DNA of 12,632 nt, from the NCBI GenBank assembly GCA_023410155.1, contig JAEYQF010000178.1, positions 1 through 12,632 of the forward strand, in the 5' to 3' direction. The notes beneath the pieces were generated by a model. It was given only the letters and a program-made list of their open reading frames with translations, was not told the origin of the DNA and made no database searches. Shown here piece after piece: positions 6,840 to 12,632 of this stretch; the stretch's first letter is position 1, and the number at the start of each line of letters is the position of its first letter. Source of the DNA: Verrucomicrobiota bacterium (GTDB taxonomy: Bacteria; Verrucomicrobiota; Verrucomicrobiia; Opitutales; Opitutaceae). A program made the position numbers and the translations under genes.

Positions 6840-7652
6840 GTGGTGTCACCCGAGAGAATTTCCAGTCTGCAAAACCCGCGCGTGAAACAGCTCGTGAAGC
6901 TGCGCGACCGACGGCCGAGGGATGAGGCGGGCGTGTTCCTCGTCGAAGGCTACCGCGAAATCCGGCGGGCGCTCGAGAAACAGGTGAAGCTCGACGAGCT
7001 CTACTACGCGCCCGATTGGTTTCTCGGCGAGAACGAGCCCGCGCTCATCGCGCGGGCAGCAGAGAGTGGAGCGAAGCTTTTCGAACTCACGAAAGAGGCG
7101 TTTGCCAAAGTCGCCTACCGCGAACGTCCGGATGGCTTGCTCGCGCTCGCGCCGCAATGGAAACGCACGCTGGCGGACTTGGAGCCCCGGCTCCCTCTCG
7201 CGCCGTTTCTCCTCGTGGTCGAAGCGATCGAGAAACCCGGCAACCTCGGCACCATCCTCCGCAGCGCCGACGCCGCCGGCTGCGACGCGGTGATCGTCTG
7301 CGACCCGGTGACAGACATTTTCAACCCCAACGTCGTGCGCGCCTCCACCGGTGTGCTGTTCTCCGTGCCGCTCGTGGTCGATGAAAGTGCGCGCGTCCTC
7401 ACGTGGCTCCAGGAGCGCGGCATCCGCACCGTCGCGACCACGCCCTCCGCGGAGAAGCTCTACACCGACACCGATTTGCGCGGCCCGCTCGCCGTCATCA
7501 TGGGCAGCGAGCAGTATGGATTGAGCGAGTTTTGGTTGAAGAACAGCGACCAGCCGATCCGCATCCCGATGGCCGGTCAGGCCGACTCGCTCAACGTCGC
7601 CATGGCGACCATCATCACGCTCTTCGAGGCGGTTCGGCAGCGAAGCAGTTAG
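6840..7652 (+). CDS. SPOUT-family (TrmH/SpoU) RNA 2'-O-ribose methyltransferase
   Basis: This protein of about 270 residues methylates a ribose 2'-OH in rRNA or tRNA using SAM bound in a trefoil knot. The N-terminal part (ISSLQNPRVKQLVKLRDRR, then GVFLVEGYREIRRAL) is the substrate-binding domain seen in RlmB/TsnR-type members. The catalytic domain has all three SPOUT motifs: motif 1 EKPGNLGTILRSADAAG (Asn and Arg present), motif 2 LAVIMGSEQYGLS, and motif 3 IRIPMAGQADSLNVAMA. Length is typical. The start is uncertain. I prefer GTG 6840 (or 6843) because family similarity begins at ISSLQNP. TTG 6804 has GAGAGG 10 bases upstream. ATG 6750 would overlap the divergent gene and encodes a run of Phe. 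The TAG stop (7650-7652) overlaps the TAA of oleD, which converges from the other side. Target nucleotide unknown. Confidence 0.92.
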   Translation: MVSPERISSLQNPRVKQLVKLRDRRPRDEAGVFLVEGYREIRRALEKQVKLDELYYAPDWFLGENEPALIARAAESGAKLFELTKEAFAKVAYRERPDGLLALAPQWKRTLADLEPRLPLAPFLLVVEAIEKPGNLGTILRSADAAGCDAVIVCDPVTDIFNPNVVRASTGVLFSVPLVVDESARVLTWLQERGIRTVATTPSAEKLYTDTDLRGPLAVIMGSEQYGLSEFWLKNSDQPIRIPMAGQADSLNVAMATIITLFEAVRQRSS

Positions 7653-8680
7653 CGCCGTTCACGCTTGAGCGCTGCGACCAACTCCGCCGTGCCTTCGGCC
7701 ATGCTGACCCGAGGCGTGTAGCCGAGATCACGCTTCGCGGCCGCGAGGTCGAACCAGTGCTCCTTCGCCAGCTCGGCCGCGACGAAGCGCGTCATGGGCG
7801 GCTCCCCTTTGAGGCCCAACCCGCGCCACACCAGTTCACAACTCGCGCCGATCATCGTCGCGACTCGGAGCGGAACGTGGCGCGACACGGGACGTTCGCC
7901 GACCCCGGTCAGGAGCGCGTTGATCCAGTCCCACAACACCACCGGTTCGTCGTTGGTGATGAAATACGCCCGCCCGGCCGGAGGTATCGAGTAACCTGAT
8001 ACGTTAGCTTGTGCCAGCGCTGCCTCAGCGAGGAGATGCGCGTCGACGGCGTTTTCAACGTGGACCATGTCGACGCGGTTTTTTCCATCGCCGACGATGC
8101 GCAAACGCCCGGCCCGCGCGCGCGCGAGCACGCGCGGCACGAGATGCGGATCGCCGACGCCCCAAATCAGATGGGGGCGCAGCGCAACCGTGCGGAGCGC
8201 GTCGGAGTTGGCCCCCAACACCTCCCGCTCGGCGATGGCTTTGGTGAGCGGATACGGACTCGGGCAGTCATTCGTGAGCGGGAGCGACTCATCGGCACCC
8301 GCAAGATCACGGCCATTGTAAACCACGCTTGGCGTGCTGGTGTGCACGAATTGCCGCACGCCATGAGCGCGTGCTCCTTCGAGCAACGCCCGGGTGCCGA
8401 GGACGTTGGTGCGAAAAAAATCTTCGTAACGCCCCCATACTCCGACTCGTGCCGCCACGTGGAAAATCGTCCCGATGCCAGCGCAGGCGGTTCGCACCGC
8501 CGCCGCGTCATCGAGCGAGGCCCGCACAAAACGCACGCCCCGCGCCTCGAGATCGGGCGCCGGCGTGCGGCCGAGCACCGTCACGGTGCGCCCCGCCGCG
8601 AGCAATCGCTCGACGAGGCGGCGGCCAAGGAAACCGGTGCCGCCGGTGACGAGGACGGGATCGCGCGGCGCGGTGCTCAT
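7649..8680 (-). CDS. oleD: OleD, NADPH-dependent 2-alkyl-3-oxoalkanoate reductase
   Basis: This 343-residue extended short-chain dehydrogenase is of the 3-beta-hydroxysteroid dehydrogenase type. The Rossmann motif VTGGTGFLG is at residues 11-19, FHVAARVGVWGRY follows, TSTPSVV supplies the catalytic Ser/Thr, and Y143/K147 are in YPLTK. The combination of the ARVGVWG and HTSTPSVVYNG motifs matches OleD. That enzyme reduces the 2-alkyl-3-ketoacid made by OleA to the 2-alkyl-3-hydroxyacid used by OleC in head-to-head hydrocarbon (long-chain olefin) synthesis. I chose the ATG at 8680, which overlaps the oleC stop as ATGA. An in-frame start at 8722 would add 14 residues inside oleC. Adjacency to oleC strongly supports the assignment over a generic sterol or sugar dehydrogenase. 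The stop overlaps the convergent methyltransferase stop by 4 bases. Confidence 0.9.
   Translation of the reverse strand: MSTAPRDPVLVTGGTGFLGRRLVERLLAAGRTVTVLGRTPAPDLEARGVRFVRASLDDAAAVRTACAGIGTIFHVAARVGVWGRYEDFFRTNVLGTRALLEGARAHGVRQFVHTSTPSVVYNGRDLAGADESLPLTNDCPSPYPLTKAIAEREVLGANSDALRTVALRPHLIWGVGDPHLVPRVLARARAGRLRIVGDGKNRVDMVHVENAVDAHLLAEAALAQANVSGYSIPPAGRAYFITNDEPVVLWDWINALLTGVGERPVSRHVPLRVATMIGASCELVWRGLGLKGEPPMTRFVAAELAKEHWFDLAAAKRDLGYTPRVSMAEGTAELVAALKRERR
8677..8680 (-). other. ATGA stop-start overlap coupling oleC to oleD
   Basis: Read on the minus strand, bases 8680-8677 are ATGA. The ATG starts oleD and the TGA ends oleC. This arrangement usually means that the downstream gene is translated by ribosomes ending the upstream one, so the two enzymes would be made together. 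Confidence 0.9.
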
Positions 8681-10335
8681 CGTTTGGGATCGCTCTCGAA
8701 ACCGCGGGCCGTCTGCGCCCACCTCGCGAGGGTCAGGCGATGAATTTTGGCGTTGTGCCGCACATCGACTGGGAAACGGGGACGGAAGTAGAACACCTTG
8801 ATCGACTCGGTTGCAGCGTCCGCTGCGGCCAGATTGCGAAGCTCACGCGCGAAATCCCGAGCCTCTTTCGAGTCGGCGAGGTCAGCCTCCACCACGATCG
8901 CGGCGCGTTGTTGTCCGCGCGGACCGACGCCGATCAGCGCGCACCGCTTCACGCGCGGATGAGCGCGAAACACGCGTTCGCACGGCTCGGTGAAAAGCGG
9001 ACCGCGTGCCGTTTCGACGCGCTCTGCCTTCCGGCCGCAAAACCACAGACGGCCCGCCTCATCAAGCAGACCGCAGTCGCCCATGCGGTGCCACACGACG
9101 TCGCCCTCTTGGATCTTCGCGGTCGCAGTCGCTTCCGGCGCGGCGTCGTAACACTTCGTCACCACCGGCCCCCGCACGATGATCTCGCCGATCTCGCCGC
9201 GGGGCAGTTCACGCGCGTCCGCCATGGCTTGGAGCGGTCGATCGGTGAGCTCGATGATGCGCACTTCGATCCCGGGCACCGGCCGACCGACGCACGCGCC
9301 GGGTCCGCTCGTGGTTTCGGCAATCTCGCGCGCGGAGACGGAGCTCACCGGGAGCGCCTCGGTCGCGCCATAGGGGCTGTGCAGCTCGCCGTGCGGCAGG
9401 AACGACCGCGCGTCGCGCCACAACGCGGCGGGCACGGGCGCACCGGCGCAGAGCACGCGGCGCAGCGAGGGAAGTGTCACCTGATTCTGGATACAGTGCG
9501 CGCCGATCTTCGCCCACAGCGTAGGGGAGCCGAAGGAGTTGGTCACGTTTTCCTGGCGGATTGCCTGGACGATCTTCGCGGGGTCCATCGCCGCGGGTCT
9601 TCGGGGGTCGATCTCCGGAACGATCGTGGTCATGCCGAGCGCGGGGTTGAACAGCGCGAAGATCGGCAGCAACGGCAAGTCCACCTCGCCCGGTGCGATC
9701 CGATAGGTGTCGCGTATCAGCCGCACCTGCGCGTCGAACATGCCATGCTCGTAGCACACGCCTTTAGGTGAGCCGGTGGAGCCGGAGGTGAAGAGGATCG
9801 CGGCGAGATCGGTGGCGGCACTCGGCGGTTCCCCACCGGGGGAGGGCAGCCCGGAGAGACGGGCCCCCGCCGTCGTGAGCCGGGCCGTGAGGCGGCTGCT
9901 CGCGCCCACCCGCACCTCGACGGAGCGAAACGCGCTCCGGAAGACGCGGCTGACGAGCCAGGCGAGCGGGATGCCGACCAGCGCCCGCGGCTGTGAGCGT
10001 TTCACGCAGGCGAGAAAACTCTGCAGACCCATGCCGGGGTCGATCACCACCGGCACGGCGCCACTGCGGAACAACGCGAAGACCGACGCGATCAACGGCA
10101 GGCCTTGTTTCACCATCACCAGCGTGCGATCGCCTCGCCGCACTCCCGCGCGGTGGAGACGTGCGCTCCACGCAGCGACCTCGGCTTCGAGTTCGGCGAA
10201 GGTCAACGTGAGGTAATCGATCTCCCCCGTCCGGGCCCGTCCCCGCGGCACCTTGAGCGCAGCACGCTCGGGCTGCTGCTGCGCCATCAGGGAGAGATGG
10301 CGGGCGATGTTGGCGTCGGGCAACGGCTCAGACAT
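8677..10335 (-). CDS. oleC: OleC, beta-lactone synthetase (ANL/AMP-forming ligase family)
   Basis: This 552-residue member of the acyl-adenylate-forming family begins MSEPLPDANIARHL. The P-loop-like motif TSGSTGSPKG is at residues 183-192, followed by VCYEHGMFDAQ. The acyl/ATP motif YGATEALPVSS starts at 322. The hinge region with HRMGDCGLLD and GRLWFCGRKAERVE lies around 416-438. The C-terminal motif RHNAKIHRLTLARWA contains the catalytic Lys530. The HRMGD...LWFCGRK...VETA and RHNAKI signatures are those of OleC rather than of ordinary fatty acyl-CoA ligases. OleC uses ATP to convert 2-alkyl-3-hydroxyacids to cis-beta-lactones, which OleB then decarboxylates to olefins. I chose the ATG at 10335; an upstream ATG at 10383 adds 16 residues with no family similarity. 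No clear Shine-Dalgarno sequence is visible. The gene follows ribonuclease D by about 100 bases and overlaps oleD by ATGA. Confidence 0.93.
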   Translation of the reverse strand: MSEPLPDANIARHLSLMAQQQPERAALKVPRGRARTGEIDYLTLTFAELEAEVAAWSARLHRAGVRRGDRTLVMVKQGLPLIASVFALFRSGAVPVVIDPGMGLQSFLACVKRSQPRALVGIPLAWLVSRVFRSAFRSVEVRVGASSRLTARLTTAGARLSGLPSPGGEPPSAATDLAAILFTSGSTGSPKGVCYEHGMFDAQVRLIRDTYRIAPGEVDLPLLPIFALFNPALGMTTIVPEIDPRRPAAMDPAKIVQAIRQENVTNSFGSPTLWAKIGAHCIQNQVTLPSLRRVLCAGAPVPAALWRDARSFLPHGELHSPYGATEALPVSSVSAREIAETTSGPGACVGRPVPGIEVRIIELTDRPLQAMADARELPRGEIGEIIVRGPVVTKCYDAAPEATATAKIQEGDVVWHRMGDCGLLDEAGRLWFCGRKAERVETARGPLFTEPCERVFRAHPRVKRCALIGVGPRGQQRAAIVVEADLADSKEARDFARELRNLAAADAATESIKVFYFRPRFPVDVRHNAKIHRLTLARWAQTARGFESDPKR

Positions 10336-10434
10336 TGGCACGCGATGACAGTGGGCGACAGGACGCGCGGCAACCTTTAGCATTGCGACGTTCCCGGGTG
10401 AATCGCCCCGGCGGCGGGTGCGGGCCCGCGAATC
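10336..10434 (-). promoter_or_regulatory. GC-rich spacer between ribonuclease D and oleC, possible oleC promoter
   Basis: This 99-base spacer follows the ribonuclease D stop. It holds the perfect palindrome GCGGGCCCGC (10420-10429) and a CCCGGG site, so it can fold, but no T-run makes an intrinsic terminator. On the minus strand, TTCACC is followed after 17 bases by TAAAGG, which has an extended TG one base upstream. This is a weak sigma-70-like candidate for an oleC promoter. The match is poor enough that read-through from ribonuclease D is equally possible. Confidence 0.25.
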
Positions 10435-11610
10435 TCAGCTCTCCTTCACCGACGGGGCGTCGCGGAGCAGGTCGGCCTGCCAGCGCAGCAGGATCTCGTC
10501 GAGCCGCGCAGGCGCCCGGGCGATCTGGGCGAGTTGGGCGCGGTTGGCGATGAGGGTCGGATCGAGCTGGAGTTTCGCGGCGAGCTTGTCGCGCTCATCC
10601 TTGATGCGATCGAGCCGCATCACTTCGGACTGCGTAAGCGACACGTGATTGGGATCGCGCCCACGGCGGCGCGGGAGCGAGGCCGGATCACGTTCGAGTC
10701 CGGCGCGAATCGCGGCGGCAAGAGAGGCCTGCAGGCGCTCGTGACGACGGCCGAGGTTGATCGAGGAGAGGATCGTCGCCTCCGCGTTTCCGTCTTCCGC
10801 GGCGTGCGCCATTTTCAAGAGGATGTCGCTCGAACAAACCTTGAAGGGCGGGACATCGAGGCGTTGCGCCGTCTGTTCGCGCCAGTGCCAGACGGCGTGC
10901 AGGACCGTGAGGCCCTTGCCGCGCAAACGTTCGCTGCGGCCGATGCGCCAGTCGTTTTCGTCGGGCGGCGCGAAGCCGGTCGACCCCGATTCGATCTGCG
11001 CGATGCATTGCTGGCTGTGCCAGCCGAGCCGGCCGAGTTTCTTGAGTTCGCGCGTGAGGATGTCGCGCAGAGCCGGCAGGTAGAAAACGTCGAGCGCGGC
11101 GTAATCGAGCATCTTCTGCGTGAGCGGGCGCTTGGACCAGTTGGCCTTTTGGGAGTCTTTCGAGAGTTTCACGCCGAAGTGATCCTCGAGCAGCGCGGCC
11201 AGGCCGATGCGCGGACGGTTGATCAACTGCGCCGCGAGCATCGTGTCGAAGATGCTCTTCGGACGGAAGCCGCTGAAATCGTGCAGCAGCCGCAGGTCGA
11301 AATCGCTGCCGTGCATGATGAGGTGCTTCTGCGCGAGGCGCTGCCAGAGCTCGCCGAGCTCGATCGGCGCCAGCGAATCGACGAGGAAAATCTCTTTGCC
11401 CACGAGAAACTGCAGCAGGCACACGCGCGTGCGGTAGTGGAACATGTTGTCCGCCTCCGTATCGAGCGAGACCTCGTCCACGCGATCCATGGCTTCGAGC
11501 AGCGGCGCGAGCTGACCCGGTTGGTCGATCAGTCGGTATTCGGGCGGGCGCGAAGTCACTTTGACACCAAGGAAACGTCGAACAGGCAGCGGAAGAAAGC
11601 GCGAAATCAT
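10435..11610 (-). CDS. rnd: Ribonuclease D, DEDDy 3'-5' exoribonuclease with HRDC domain
   Basis: This 391-residue 3'-5' exoribonuclease trims the 3' ends of tRNA precursors and other structured RNAs. The catalytic domain shows all DEDDy motifs: Exo I VSLDTEAD with D50 and E52, Exo II HGSDFDLRLL with D105, and Exo III YAALD with Y170 and D174, which bind the two metal ions. After it comes an HRDC helical domain (about residues 210-290; LRGKGLTVLHAVWHWREQTAQ) that helps bind RNA, and a helical Arg/Leu-rich tail. Length is close to the E. coli enzyme (375). The ATG at 11610 lies 8 bases after the stop of the upstream hydrolase gene, which suggests co-transcription. The N-terminal 25 residues are Arg/Pro-rich and may be partly an over-extension, because clear similarity starts at EYRLID. 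Confidence 0.93.
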   Translation of the reverse strand: MISRFLPLPVRRFLGVKVTSRPPEYRLIDQPGQLAPLLEAMDRVDEVSLDTEADNMFHYRTRVCLLQFLVGKEIFLVDSLAPIELGELWQRLAQKHLIMHGSDFDLRLLHDFSGFRPKSIFDTMLAAQLINRPRIGLAALLEDHFGVKLSKDSQKANWSKRPLTQKMLDYAALDVFYLPALRDILTRELKKLGRLGWHSQQCIAQIESGSTGFAPPDENDWRIGRSERLRGKGLTVLHAVWHWREQTAQRLDVPPFKVCSSDILLKMAHAAEDGNAEATILSSINLGRRHERLQASLAAAIRAGLERDPASLPRRRGRDPNHVSLTQSEVMRLDRIKDERDKLAAKLQLDPTLIANRAQLAQIARAPARLDEILLRWQADLLRDAPSVKES

Positions 11611-11618
11611 GCGTAAGG

Positions 11619-12485
11619 TCAGGCGCCGTTATTCCATGCGAAAAGAAATGCGTCGATCAACAACGGCAGCTCACCGCTGTAGCCGCCTTCGAGCACCGCC
11701 GCAGCGGGAAGCTGCGTCTCGCGCAGCCAGCGTCCCAGTGTCCCGAAGTCCTCCTGCTCCAGCGACATGGCCGTGATCGGATCGCGCGCGAACGCGTCGA
11801 AACCCGCCGACACGAGCACCAGCTGCGGTTCAAAAGCCACGATCGCGTCGAGCGACTCGCGCAGCGCGGACAGGTGAGCCTCCCGCGGCGTGCGGGGCGC
11901 GACCGGCCAGTTGAGGCAGTTTCGCGACGATTTCGAACCGGTTCCGGGGTAGCCGGGCAGCTGGTGAACCGACGTAAACAGGATGCCTGGGCGCCCGCGC
12001 ACAATCTCTTCGGTGCCATTGCCATGGTGCGCGTCGAAGTCCCACACCGCGACTCGCGGCACCCGCAGTTTCTCGCGGGCGTGCACCGCGGCGATGGCGA
12101 CGCTGTTCAGATAACAAAAACCCATCGCCTGCTCCGCTGTCGCGTGATGCCCCGGCGGCCGCATGAGCGAGAAAACGCGCTGCCGATCCATGACCGCGAG
12201 TTCGGCGGCAAGCACGGCCGCCCCCGCCGCCCGCCGCGCATGATCGGAGATGCCCTCGAAAAACGGCGTGTCGTCGTCGAAGTCCGCAGGTTTATCCAAC
12301 CGCTGCAAATGCGCCGCCGTGTGCACGCGCAGGATCGCCTCATCCGTCGCCGGCGCGGGCACGCGCCAACTCCACTCAGGATGCGCCGTCCGCAGATGCG
12401 CGGCAGACTTGAGCACGCGCGCCGGTTGCTCGGGACGCATCGAAGAGCCGTAGTCGGCGCACTTCGGATCATGCAGGATCAGCAT
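11619..12485 (-). CDS. Histone-deacetylase-family zinc hydrolase (class II / acetylpolyamine amidohydrolase-like)
   Basis: This 288-residue zinc-dependent deacetylase of the arginase/deacetylase superfamily is of the class II HDAC-like bacterial type. The active-site pair H113/H114 lies in RPPGHHAT and is followed by GFCYLNSVAIA. The zinc ligands are D151 and H153 in WDFDAHHGNG, and D230 in SAGFDA. Y269, the transition-state tyrosine, is in LEGGYS. HQLPGYPGTG is also typical. All catalytic residues are present. Bacterial relatives remove acetyl groups from polyamines, small molecules or protein lysines; the substrate cannot be read here. I chose the ATG at 12485, where family similarity (MLILHDPKCADYG) begins. 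The frame stays open to the window edge, with a TTG at 12611, but that extension is compositionally odd. It is the first of four co-directional genes, followed by ribonuclease D after 8 bases. Confidence 0.92.
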   Translation of the reverse strand: MLILHDPKCADYGSSMRPEQPARVLKSAAHLRTAHPEWSWRVPAPATDEAILRVHTAAHLQRLDKPADFDDDTPFFEGISDHARRAAGAAVLAAELAVMDRQRVFSLMRPPGHHATAEQAMGFCYLNSVAIAAVHAREKLRVPRVAVWDFDAHHGNGTEEIVRGRPGILFTSVHQLPGYPGTGSKSSRNCLNWPVAPRTPREAHLSALRESLDAIVAFEPQLVLVSAGFDAFARDPITAMSLEQEDFGTLGRWLRETQLPAAAVLEGGYSGELPLLIDAFLFAWNNGA

Positions 12486-12632
12486 CGAAAAACGAGATCG
12501 CCGCAAAAAGACCCAGAACCCGCAAGAAGCCAAACACCCGCTGATCATCCCCTCCAACCTCCCCCCGCGAAACCACGCCCGCCGCACCATCCAACCCAAC
12601 CAACCACCCAACTCACCCGCCCCACGCCACCC
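12486..12632 (-). promoter_or_regulatory. G-rich, strand-biased leader upstream of the deacetylase gene
   Basis: These 147 bases to the window edge hold no recognisable gene. By hand count the last 92 bases contain about 55 C and 8 G on the plus strand, so the transcript side is strongly G-rich. On the minus strand there are G-runs complementary to 12620-12623, 12616-12618, 12607-12609 and 12595-12597, with loops of 1, 6 and 9 bases, and several GG pairs beyond. The deacetylase promoter or leader should lie here. I found no convincing -10/-35 or Shine-Dalgarno sequence. Confidence 0.4.

Noticed and set aside
8740..9771. A 343-codon open frame on the plus strand, inside oleC.
   Set aside because: It is composed of His/Arg/Asp-rich shadow sequence, and the minus strand encodes all OleC motifs.
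8677..10335. The oleC gene as a generic long-chain fatty acyl-CoA ligase.
   Set aside because: The LWFCGRK and RHNAKI signatures and the coupled oleD gene fit OleC better.
10534..11616. A 360-codon open frame on the plus strand, opposite ribonuclease D.
   Set aside because: It is Arg/Glu-rich shadow sequence. Ribonuclease D carries all DEDDy motifs on the other strand.
12486..12611. A 42-residue N-terminal extension of the deacetylase starting at TTG 12611.
   Set aside because: Family similarity begins at the ATG 12485, and the extension is Trp/Gly/Arg-rich because of the G-rich leader. It is not excluded, since the frame is open to the window edge.

Overview
The window is about 12.6 kb of GC-rich, tightly packed bacterial chromosome. 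Ten protein-coding genes fill almost all of it, and gaps range from a 4-base overlap to about 150 bases. I see no rRNA, tRNA, CRISPR array, insertion sequence or phage gene. The oleC-oleD pair, the overall gene style and the scarcity of clear Shine-Dalgarno sequences suggest a verrucomicrobial chromosome, perhaps of the Opitutus type. That placement is inference from memory of gene content, not a search.

Layout. Positions 1-3036 (+) hold a run of three genes: a PAS-containing hybrid histidine kinase (5' end cut by the window edge), an RmlD-like short-chain dehydrogenase, and a lipoate/octanoate ligase-transferase that looks like LipM. Their gaps are 4 and 12 bases, so they are probably co-transcribed. 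Positions 3166-6772 (-) hold a class I rRNA/tRNA uracil-5-methyltransferase with a 4Fe-4S cluster (TrmA/RlmD family). It is followed by a large membrane-anchored protein of unknown function with one canonical EF-hand loop. Positions 6840-7652 (+) hold a SPOUT 2'-O-methyltransferase, divergent from the uracil methyltransferase, so two RNA-modifying enzymes share one short intergenic region.

Positions 7649-12485 (-) hold four co-directional genes. In transcription order they are a histone-deacetylase-family hydrolase, ribonuclease D, OleC (beta-lactone synthetase) and OleD (2-alkyl-3-oxoalkanoate reductase). The ribonuclease D start lies 8 bases after the hydrolase stop. oleC and oleD overlap by ATGA, so they are probably translationally coupled. 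OleD and OleC carry out the second and third steps of head-to-head long-chain olefin synthesis. The enzyme for the first step (OleA) and for the last (OleB) are not in the window.

The items most worth a second look are: (1) a receiver-like tail on the histidine kinase with proline in place of the phospho-acceptor aspartate; (2) an in-frame heptanucleotide tandem repeat inside the TRAM domain of the uracil methyltransferase; (3) oleCD without oleAB; (4) the uncharacterised EF-hand membrane protein; and (5) a strongly strand-biased, G-rich leader upstream of the hydrolase gene. I found nothing that clearly amounts to a new multi-gene system. Most of the window is ordinary housekeeping and accessory metabolism.
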